From Paenibacillus agaridevorans (GTDB lineage: Bacteria > Bacillota > Bacilli > Paenibacillales > Paenibacillaceae), in assembly GCF_003112455.1 (NCBI RefSeq), contig NZ_BDQX01000171.1:46585-89299 (forward strand): a DNA stretch of 42,715 bases, written 5' to 3'. Shown here in pieces: positions 27,113 through 35,400 of the stretch (its first letter is position 1; each line of letters opens with the position of its first letter). The translations under genes were made by a program, and so were the position numbers. The notes under the pieces were generated by a model, which was not told the origin of the DNA, made no database searches, and was given only the letters and a program-made list of their open reading frames with translations.

Positions 27113-27144
27113 GAAAAAAAAAGAAGAAGCGCGGCAAACGCTCC
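27113..27144 (-). terminator. Rho-independent terminator after the YesN-like gene
   Basis: The minus-strand transcript has a 6-bp stem GGAGCG/CGCTTC (one G-U pair) with a 7-base loop, followed by TTC and a run of about nine Ts. It begins 10 bases after the stop codon at 27154 and separates the YesMN genes from the binding-protein gene. Confidence 0.75.
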
Positions 27145-27153
27145 CCCGGATCA

Positions 27154-28680
27154 TTATTGAGCTTTCTCTCTGTAGCTCATCGGTGTCAGCTTGTAATGCT
27201 TGCGGAATAACGTGCTGAAATATTTGGGGCTGGTGTAGCCGACCGCCTCCGATACTTCATACACCTTCATATCGGTTTCTCTCAGGATACGTTTGGCCTC
27301 TTTCATGCGGACTTCCGTCAAATAGTCGATAAACTTTTGGCCGGTAGATTCCTTAAACAGCTCGCTCAAATAGGTAGGGTGCAAATAGACATGCTGGGCC
27401 AACAGCTCCAGATTCAAGTCCGCATTGGCATATTGCTCGCGTATCATATCCTGCACCCGCGCGATGATTTTCCGCTGCCCCTGATGTTCCTCGAAGCTGA
27501 GTCCTTCGACAAACTCCGAGATGGCTCGCAAAACAACGGATGGAGTAAGCGCGACAGGCAGTCGCTGCACAAGCTGCGTGATGGAGGTGCGCAAAGATCC
27601 GGCCAGCCGGGACTGGATCGCACTGATTAACGGCGATGACATATGGGACAAAAACAAGAAGCAACGAGCGGTAATTTGCGACGGATGCGTAAAGCTCATT
27701 CGAACAATATCTTCCTTCCATTGCCTAAGGAGCGCCAACGCTTTGTCTCCTTCGTTGGTTTCCAGCGCCTGCGCCAACGAGACAATGCGCTGCCGGTCTT
27801 CCTCCGCCTGCTGGGCAAAATCGCCGCCGCTATCGGCAAACATATGGTTCAGCGCAAGCTGATACGCATCCTGCAGCTGTTCTATATGGGCAAAGGAATC
27901 AGAGCAGCCGATCGCCTGCAGCCTTGCCCCCTGCTGGTAACTGCCTCTTCGATCCCAACCCAGTTTAGACAAACGACTCTTCCATTCTCCCTGGGAGGGC
28001 ATATCATTGCCCACAATGACAAACAACGTACAGGATTGCGCGGCCACGATGCCGATTACTTGCTCGATACCGTCAGCCATGGTGCGCAAATGACCGGCTA
28101 CCAGTTCGACGTGCAGGCGGTCGATATTCGTATAACCATCCTCCCAAAGCAGAAAAATAACGGAAAATTGCCGCGCTTTGCCGACTTCGCGATCCCCTTC
28201 GCCCAAGGCGAATTGCAGCTCTTTCAAACGGTCCGTATTTTGCGTAACGAACCATTCCAACAGCAGCTTTTCGAGCTGCATCGTCGTCTGCACGTCTCTT
28301 TCCTTAATGCGGAGCTCCGTTCTTCGCACGGCCTGTACAAGCTCGTCGCGTTGCACCGGCTTTAGCAAATAATCCGATACCCCGTATCGCATCGCGGTCT
28401 GGATCATATGAAACTTCTCGTAGCCGGTCAAAATAATTTTGTGCATTTGCGGGTAGCGGGCATCCAGCTCCTTGGCAAGTTCCAGACCATTCATCCCGGG
28501 CATTTGAATATCGATAATCGCCAAATCCAATGCATACTGTCTGGATGCGCACAATGCGGCCTGCGCATCTTCGCAAGTGTCCACCACCTTCCACTCCGGC
28601 AACAAGCGACGAATCATTTGGGACAACCCGTTCCGGATCATCTCTTCGTCATCGATTATGATCATTTGCAGTTCTGACAT
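27154..28680 (-). CDS. YesN-type response regulator, AraC-family output
   Basis: The 508-residue regulator has a receiver domain with IIDDEE at its start, phospho-acceptor D57 (AIIDIQMPG) and YLLKPV at about 105, a middle region of about 270 residues, and a C-terminal AraC-type double helix-turn-helix (about 405-508, GYTSPKYFSTLFRK signature). It should respond to the YesM-like kinase 13 bases upstream. GGGGGG precedes the ATG by about 6 bases. Probable targets are the permease operon at 32210 and the binding-protein/giant SLH unit; this is inferred from position. It differs in sequence from the regulator at 8395-10032, so the two probably serve different substrates. Confidence 0.93.
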   Translation of the reverse strand: MSELQMIIIDDEEMIRNGLSQMIRRLLPEWKVVDTCEDAQAALCASRQYALDLAIIDIQMPGMNGLELAKELDARYPQMHKIILTGYEKFHMIQTAMRYGVSDYLLKPVQRDELVQAVRRTELRIKERDVQTTMQLEKLLLEWFVTQNTDRLKELQFALGEGDREVGKARQFSVIFLLWEDGYTNIDRLHVELVAGHLRTMADGIEQVIGIVAAQSCTLFVIVGNDMPSQGEWKSRLSKLGWDRRGSYQQGARLQAIGCSDSFAHIEQLQDAYQLALNHMFADSGGDFAQQAEEDRQRIVSLAQALETNEGDKALALLRQWKEDIVRMSFTHPSQITARCFLFLSHMSSPLISAIQSRLAGSLRTSITQLVQRLPVALTPSVVLRAISEFVEGLSFEEHQGQRKIIARVQDMIREQYANADLNLELLAQHVYLHPTYLSELFKESTGQKFIDYLTEVRMKEAKRILRETDMKVYEVSEAVGYTSPKYFSTLFRKHYKLTPMSYREKAQ

Positions 28681-28693
28681 ATTGATCCCCCCG

Positions 28694-30466
28694 TTACCAA
28701 TACTTCATTTTTAAAGTTACAACCGTCCCGCCGGAATCTCCCTTTTTAATATGGAGACCATACTCCTTGCCCCAATACGCTTCGATTCTTCGATGTACAT
28801 TTTGCAGACCGATATGCTGCTCCCTTTCGTGACTGTTTTCCTGCGTGCTGTCATACAGCAATTCTCGTATTTCCGCCAAACGCCGCTCGCTGATCCCCTC
28901 CCCGGTATCCAAAACTTCAATGACCAACTGCCCAGCTTCTCGCCTTCCTTGCACGGTTACCTTTCCAACGCCGCCTAACGGCGCAATGGCATGAATGATG
29001 GCATTCTCCACCAACGGCTGCAGCATCCAAGGCAATGTAAACGCATCCAATAATTCCTCAGGGAAATCGATTACAAACTCCATTTTCGGGAAACGAATCT
29101 GCTGCAGCTGCATATAAACGCGGGTATATTCGAGCTCCCGGGAAACCGATGTTAATTCTTCATTTTGCTGTAAAGAAAGACGAAACAGTTTGCCCAGCTT
29201 AGTAACCATGTCAGCCACCTCATAATCCTCATTCAGCTCGGCCTTCATGTTAATGGACTCCAGCGTATTGAACAGAAAATGCGGGTTGACCTGGCTTCGC
29301 AGCAATTTAAATTCCGCCTGCTGCTTATAGATCCGCATAGCCAGCTCCCGGTTTACAAGGGAGTGAATTTGCTCCACCATCATGTTAAAACTTCTGCCCA
29401 GTTGCCCGATCTCATCTTGCGCCTTGACCTGCACGCGCACGTCGTAATCGCCAAGCTCCACGCGCAGCATGGAACGTTTCATACGTTTCAAAGGCTCAAT
29501 AATCCAGCGGGTTAGTACGGATGACAACGACAGCGCGAGCAACACCGCCACCACCGTAAACGTCCACAGCAGATTGCGCATCAAGCGCAGCTCATCCGAC
29601 AATTGTTTGACGGGAACCGTATTGACGACGGACCAGCCCGTCGTGTCCGAACGCACGAACTGCACCATCGTTTCTTCCCCATGTATATAGTCGACAAATC
29701 GTCCGTATGGTCCTGTGAGCTGCGGCTCGAACGGTTGATTCATTTGCTCCTCGTCCTCATGATAAATAATTTCGCCGTTCTGATCGACGATAAACAGATT
29801 CGGGGAGGACGGCATTCGCGTTTCCGTCAGCAGCTCATGCAAAAATTCCATCGACACGTCAATCAACAAAATGCCATGCGGATTTCGAGTCGATACGTTG
29901 ACGATACTGCGCGCGTAGGAAAAAATGTAATCTCCTTTTTCTTTTTTCCCCGTTAACGGCCGATAAGGCGGGATAATAACCCCGCCTCCATCCGCTGCAA
30001 TGACACGATCGAACCAGCCGTCGGCCGCAAAATCATCATGATTGACTTGTTGGCCGGAGCCGTATTGCGAATACTGCACCTCTTTGTCCCGAATCCAATA
30101 AATGCCTTCGATATCCTGAAACGGGATAATCAGCATCATATTTCGCAGCGCCTTGTCGACCGCTATTTTTTCTGTATAAACATGCATGGGATCTTTATTT
30201 TCCGTCAATCCGTCTATGCCGTCCAAATAAAAGGTCATGGAGAGCCGATCGATTTGGCGAATATAGTTGTCCAGATTGAGACCAATCTGATCCGTCAGGT
30301 TCAGGCCGTATTCGCCTACCCGCTCCGTCAAATTTTCATGATAACGCTGGAATCCCAAAATAGTAACCACAATGACCGGAATGATAATCATCAATGCATA
30401 AACAGAAAACAATTTTTTGTCCAGATTCCAATCTCTGAATTGTATAACGTCCCTCCAGTGTCTCAT
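28694..30466 (-). CDS. YesM-type sensor histidine kinase with dCache-like sensor
   Basis: The 590-residue kinase has TM1 (about 18-40), a large extracellular double-Cache-like sensor (about 45-290), TM2 (about 293-315), HAMP, His_kinase with H396 (QVNPHFLFNTLESIN) and HATPase (VENAIIHA, DTGEGIS). It probably senses extracellular sugar, perhaps through the binding lipoprotein, and phosphorylates the YesN-like partner. It begins 21 bases after the MalG-type permease, so kinase, regulator and permeases are one transcript. The ribosome site is weak (GGGGGC). Confidence 0.92.
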   Translation of the reverse strand: MRHWRDVIQFRDWNLDKKLFSVYALMIIIPVIVVTILGFQRYHENLTERVGEYGLNLTDQIGLNLDNYIRQIDRLSMTFYLDGIDGLTENKDPMHVYTEKIAVDKALRNMMLIIPFQDIEGIYWIRDKEVQYSQYGSGQQVNHDDFAADGWFDRVIAADGGGVIIPPYRPLTGKKEKGDYIFSYARSIVNVSTRNPHGILLIDVSMEFLHELLTETRMPSSPNLFIVDQNGEIIYHEDEEQMNQPFEPQLTGPYGRFVDYIHGEETMVQFVRSDTTGWSVVNTVPVKQLSDELRLMRNLLWTFTVVAVLLALSLSSVLTRWIIEPLKRMKRSMLRVELGDYDVRVQVKAQDEIGQLGRSFNMMVEQIHSLVNRELAMRIYKQQAEFKLLRSQVNPHFLFNTLESINMKAELNEDYEVADMVTKLGKLFRLSLQQNEELTSVSRELEYTRVYMQLQQIRFPKMEFVIDFPEELLDAFTLPWMLQPLVENAIIHAIAPLGGVGKVTVQGRREAGQLVIEVLDTGEGISERRLAEIRELLYDSTQENSHEREQHIGLQNVHRRIEAYWGKEYGLHIKKGDSGGTVVTLKMKYW

Positions 30467-30487
30467 GTCCGCAGCCCCCGAATCCCG

Positions 30488-31318
30488 TTATCCTTTTAAT
30501 GATCCCGCTGCAATTCCTTTAATAATATATTTTTGCAAAAATACATAAACGAGCAGCAATGGAAGCACGGACAACACCATGCCGGGAAATAACAACGCCC
30601 AATTGGTCACATGCTCTCCGACAAACATATACAGCTCAATCGTAATGGTACGATAGCTTTGGTCTTGCAAAAATAACAACGGAACGATAAAGTCGTTCCA
30701 GGTATTTAACGAACATAATACAACTACAGTCGCGGTTACCGGCTTAATAATCGGAAATACGGCAAGCCAGAAGGCACGGAACAAGGAACAGCCGTCTATT
30801 TTGGCCGCTTCCTCCAGCTCCTTGGGCGACGTTCGCAGAAATCCTGCATACAAAAAAATGGCAAGCGGCAGGTTCAACGCCGTATAAATCAGCATCGCGC
30901 CGTAGTAGGTGTTCACCATGCCCATCGAATTAATGAGTTTATACAAAGGAACCATGGCGAGTTGGAACGGCAGCATAATACCCGCCAAAAAGTACATATA
31001 GATGATGGAATACGCCTTTTCGGCGCGTCTGGCAAGCGGATATGCAGCCATGGAGCCCAGCAGTACGAGCAACGTCACGGATCCCGCGGTAATAAGCACG
31101 GTATTGCCGAGCACAAGCGGAAATCTCATTTGCAGCCAAGTAGCCGCATAGTTAGAGAAATTTATGGAGCTTGGCAACGAAAGCGGCGATAAAGCCATTT
31201 CTTGCGATGATTTAAATGTCATGGATACGATAAATAACAGAGGATATAATGCAATTAAGGCAAGTATAATCATCTTTATTTCTAAAATCCATATCATTTT
31301 TTTATTCGTTGATAACAT
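30488..31318 (-). CDS. Carbohydrate ABC transporter permease, MalG type
   Basis: This 276-residue membrane protein has six predicted helices, the EAA loop (LEEAAKIDGCSLFRAFW) and the GIAAGSLKG ending typical of MalG-type sugar permeases. It pairs with the MalF-type permease whose stop codon (TAA) is one base before its ATG. GAGAGGTG about 9 bases upstream serves as ribosome site. No ATPase gene is present in the cluster. Confidence 0.92.
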   Translation of the reverse strand: MLSTNKKMIWILEIKMIILALIALYPLLFIVSMTFKSSQEMALSPLSLPSSINFSNYAATWLQMRFPLVLGNTVLITAGSVTLLVLLGSMAAYPLARRAEKAYSIIYMYFLAGIMLPFQLAMVPLYKLINSMGMVNTYYGAMLIYTALNLPLAIFLYAGFLRTSPKELEEAAKIDGCSLFRAFWLAVFPIIKPVTATVVVLCSLNTWNDFIVPLLFLQDQSYRTITIELYMFVGEHVTNWALLFPGMVLSVLPLLLVYVFLQKYIIKGIAAGSLKG

Positions 31319-31319
31319 T

Positions 31320-32210
31320 TTAATGCACCTCTCTTCGACGCAACAGCAATATTTGTGCTAACGAGATGATAAATACAAAAAAGAACATGACAACGCCCAT
31401 GGCCGTGCCGTAACCAAAACTGCTTTTTGTAAACGCGGTGGAAAACAGCAGCGTTGTCATCGTTTCCGTTGCGTAGTAGGGGCCACCCTTGGTCGTGACA
31501 TAAATAATATCAAACGCCTTAAGCGTGCCGATGCTGGAAAGCACAATATTAATAGTGATGGACGGTGCAAGCAGCGGAAAGGTAATCGACTTGAACTGCT
31601 GCCATTTCCCTGCGCCGTCGATATCGGCGGCTTCATACAAGTCTCCCGGAATCGTCTGCAGATTGGCCAAATAGATAACCATCGAATATCCTGAAAACTG
31701 CCATACCGCCATAACCACGATGCTGTATAACGCGAACTGCGGATCGCCGAGCCAACTTTGCTCCCATCCGGTTAATCCGACAGTGCGCAAGATCGTATTT
31801 AACACGCCGTTTTGCGGCTCATAGATGTACGTCCACGTATAACCAACGACAAGCGGGCTCAAAATAGCCGGTACAAAAAACAGCGTTTTCAAAACTTGCT
31901 TGCTGCGTATTCTGGAATCCATCGCCAGTGCGAGCGGCACTCCGATCGCATTTTGAATTAATACGACAAACACCGTAAATATCATTGTGTTGCGAATCGC
32001 TTTGGCGAATACGCCGTCTTCCATCAAATTAACAAAGTTGCGCAAACCTACAAAATCCATCGTTTGATACAGGCCGTTCCAATTCGTTAAGCTGTAGAAA
32101 AAACTGCCCAACACGGGACCCAATAAAAATGTCGTATACACGATAATGGCAGGTGCAAGGAAACCGGCCAATATAAAATGCTCCTTGCGACTCATCGTCA
32201 TCTTCAGCAA
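31320..32210 (-). CDS. Carbohydrate ABC transporter permease, MalF type
   Basis: The 296-residue membrane protein has the MalF/UgpA-type N-terminus (FLAPAIIVYTTFLLGPV), six helices and an EAA loop (YEAADIDGAGKWQQF). It forms the importer with the MalG-type permease and the lipoprotein at 25629-26969. The start is uncertain: TTG 32210 lies 10 bases after GGAGGGGG, whereas in-frame ATG 32201 and 32195 are far from it. An out-of-frame ATG (32220) sits immediately after the same GGAGGGGG. Confidence 0.9.
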   Translation of the reverse strand: MLKMTMSRKEHFILAGFLAPAIIVYTTFLLGPVLGSFFYSLTNWNGLYQTMDFVGLRNFVNLMEDGVFAKAIRNTMIFTVFVVLIQNAIGVPLALAMDSRIRSKQVLKTLFFVPAILSPLVVGYTWTYIYEPQNGVLNTILRTVGLTGWEQSWLGDPQFALYSIVVMAVWQFSGYSMVIYLANLQTIPGDLYEAADIDGAGKWQQFKSITFPLLAPSITINIVLSSIGTLKAFDIIYVTTKGGPYYATETMTTLLFSTAFTKSSFGYGTAMGVVMFFFVFIISLAQILLLRRREVH

Positions 32211-32261
32211 CTTCTCTCATCCCCCTCCGTATACCTTAATCCTATCGAATATGGGTCCACG

Positions 32262-32267
32262 ATTATA
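32262..32267 (-). promoter_or_regulatory. Candidate -10 box for the permease-YesMN operon
   Basis: TATAAT on the minus strand lies about 50 bases before the TTG at 32210. No good -35 hexamer is seen, consistent with activator dependence. It lies between the upstream terminator and the first permease gene, where a promoter is expected. Confidence 0.4.
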
Positions 32268-32327
32268 TTGCCTAGAATTCATGTTTAATCTCTTTTTTTC
32301 GGATGTTTGGGCATGTGCAAACAAACC

Positions 32328-32371
32328 AAAAACAGCATCCGCTCGCCGATGGCGAGACGAATGCTGTTTTT
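32328..32371 (-). terminator. Strong terminator after the DUF4838 SLH gene
   Basis: AAAAACAGCAT and ATGCTGTTTTT pair as an outer stem and CTCGCC/GGCGAG as an inner stem around GAT, with a small internal mismatch. The hairpin is flanked by A and T runs, so it could stop transcription from either side. It lies 67 bases after the stop codon at 32439. Confidence 0.92.
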
Positions 32372-32438
32372 GCTACGGGAATTTTATGCGAGCTGTAAAA
32401 TCAACTATGTTTCGCTCAAGCACGATCAACCGCTCTAC

Positions 32439-35400
32439 TTACCGTTCTGCATCCGGAAGCTCCGTCAACGACACATCATCCAGCCACATCGCATCCGTTC
32501 CGGACATAAAGAAGTAGATCCAGTTATGGTCATAGACGGCATTGATATCCGGCGAATATTCCAGCTCGAGCAGCTGCCATTCGCCGTTCAGCGTGATGTC
32601 CGCGTTAGCCGTGACCGGATTGCTGCCCCCGCCTGCCAGCATCTCGTTGACAGAGACGCTGGCAGTCCCGGCTGTAAGCCCCTTGACCCAGGCGCTCAGC
32701 TTGTAGCGTTTGCCGGGTTCGAGCAGGAAATCCTGCAATGATCTCGCCAAAGCGTATTCGCCTCCCTGCCGCTCTATCCGCAGAGAACGCCCGCCGCCGT
32801 GCGAGACCTCGTGGTCCCATACTCCCGTCGGCGAATGCCATCGGTCCGGGAAGCTGTTCGGCGTAGCCGTTTCAAATCCGGGATTATCCAGCAAATTACC
32901 GGCTTCAGGCGTTCCTGGCGATGCCGTCAGGTCCACAAGCGCCGCGTCATCGATCCACAGCTTATCGGTTCCGGACATAAAGATATAGACCCAATAATGT
33001 TCATATGTCGCATTGGCGGCGGGCTCATACTCCAATTCCATCGACTGCCACTGATGATTGGCGGCGGCATCCGCATTCGCCACCATGGTCACTCCGCCGT
33101 CCGCGGCGACTCCATAGAGGGACATGCTTATCGAGCCCGTCGACGCGCCTTTAACCCGGGCGCTCAGCTTGTAGCGATTGCCGGCTTCCAGCTCGATATT
33201 CTGATCAGCGCGGACGAACACATACGAAGCGCCGTTAAGGTCCAGCCTGAGCGAGTAATTACCGCTGTAATACTCCTCATGATCCCATGCTGCCGAGGTT
33301 GATATCCAACCATCCGCGAAGCTGCCTTCTTCGCCGCGCTCAAAACCAGGATTTTCTACCAAATTAGCCTGATTGCCAGACTGCTCCAGATGGATCGGGT
33401 AGAAATCCCCCGGATTCCAGACCATGCCTCCGCCCCAGGTGATAAAACGTTCCTTGCCATGGAAGTTGCGGAAGAAGAAGCCGTATAACGTGCTGGTTTG
33501 CGCCGGATCAACGCCAATGCTGGCGAACGGAATGGCTTGAATCGCATTCCAGCGGTCTGTGCCCACATGGGCCTCGGCGTACCACTCGCCGTTATAGGTC
33601 GGGTCCTGGAATGATTTGTATTCGAATTTCACTGCAAGCGGGTTCGAGAAAAAGCCGTAATACGTACCATCCCGATTGCCGGTTACATACGTCTCTACCG
33701 AGTCGTCCGCGCCGCTTTTCCACCATTCGCCCGGCGCGCTTTCGCTGACCACCATGCTTGCCAGATCATCGTCCATATTTTCATAGCCTACGTACAGGTT
33801 TTCATCATCCCATAACAGGTAGACATTGGTTTCTTCCGGCACCTGCTGCTTCGTGCCCATCTCCCTGAAGTCGCTCATCGCCACCGCGTCCGCCCAAGGC
33901 CCGGATTGAAAATCGGTTGCGTTCATGATTTCGGCTTGGCTGGAGGATGTTTTAATGGCTTTCGCCGACAAATTCGGCAGTTGTCCAACGGTGAATACCA
34001 TCGTCTCGAACGTCGATTTGATCGGTGCAATCCGCAGCTTCTCTTCCGCATTCGCCAAATCCCACGCCTCGTCCAAAGCAGCTTGAGCGGCATCCGCTAT
34101 ACCCGCCAGAATCACGTATCGTCCGATGTATTGGCTTTCGCGCGAATAGACGTTGACGGATTGTTGGTCATAGTTGTAGCCTTGTTTGATCAGATCATAA
34201 TAAGTTTCCATCGCTTCGGCAGCCGCACCATAAGCTTTAGTCAAAAACTTGTCGGTCAATGCTTCAAGATCGGCATCGGGATTCCAATACAGTTGATGGA
34301 TAAGCCAGTATTGCAAGGCGTTAATCCCCCATATATCCCCGTTGTCGACTTGGCCCTCGGGCATCACGCCGAGAATGTCCAGATCGCGATAATATTGCAT
34401 ATCGGCCTGCACCTTATCGGCAATCGGACGTTCGTACACATGGGTCGCGCAGCAGCCGTAGTAGTTATACATCAGAATATTATCCGTCGCGTCCGCCCAG
34501 GCTTCAAGCTTTAACTTATAGCCGTAGTTGGCATTGTTTTGATCCGTTGTGTTAAACGGCTCCCTCGCATCCTCCGCAGCCGGTGCCATTACGATAACGA
34601 TATTGTCTTCCAGCTCCACCTTGGGCGGGATATCCGTAAAGAAATACGCGAAGGTCGTTACTTTCACATCCGGATGCGTCAGTTTCAGGTCGGCCGCTAC
34701 TTTATTGAGAAACGTGAAGAAGACCGTTGATTTATAGGCAGGGTCTTCCGGCTGGACAACAAGTCCGTCGGGGGTCGTAAACGGCAAATTGCTTAGCTCC
34801 CCTTGGCTGAATACCTGATTATCCATAATGCCTACGCCGACGTATTCCAGCGGCTGGACGGCAAGCAGCGCTCGAATCTCGCTGGCGACTACGCCGGGAA
34901 CATCCGGGTGATAGAAATTAATTTGGGAGTCATTCGACACTGGGACGTATTGCCCGTTAATCTCGTTATAGTACTCGGGATGCGCGGCAAAATATTTGTC
35001 ATTCGGCAGCCAGGAATCCAGATTATGGCCAAGCAGGAGCGGCGTAATGCCGACGCTGTTATGACGGTTCCAATACTGCACATTGCCCATTTCCGCCAAC
35101 TTGACGTTTAGTTTGTTGCGGGCGAGCATCTTCTCCGTATCCAGATCCGAGTGGAACTCCCCGTATTTGCCAGAACCGGTCGTATGCCAACCGCGCAGCA
35201 GGAACGGCGATTTCTCGGCATAATTCACTTTGTTTGCCAAAATGGTGGATTGAGGCTCATATAACATGCCGGAATCAACGGAGCGAGTCCATAGAATATC
35301 CGCGTTTTCTTCGAGAAAATCATACACGCCGTTAAGTACGCCTCGCGAATCATCGCCAAGGATGTAAATACGATTGCCCGCGGCGCGAACGGCAAAACCG

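Noticed and set aside
32029..32220. A 63-codon minus-strand frame starting at the ATG next to GGAGGGGG
   Set aside because: It overlaps the first permease out of frame and looks like no protein; it is listed only as a possible decoy start.
33906..34514. A 202-codon plus-strand frame antisense to the DUF4838 gene
   Set aside because: No ribosome site, no domain, and complete overlap with a well-supported gene.
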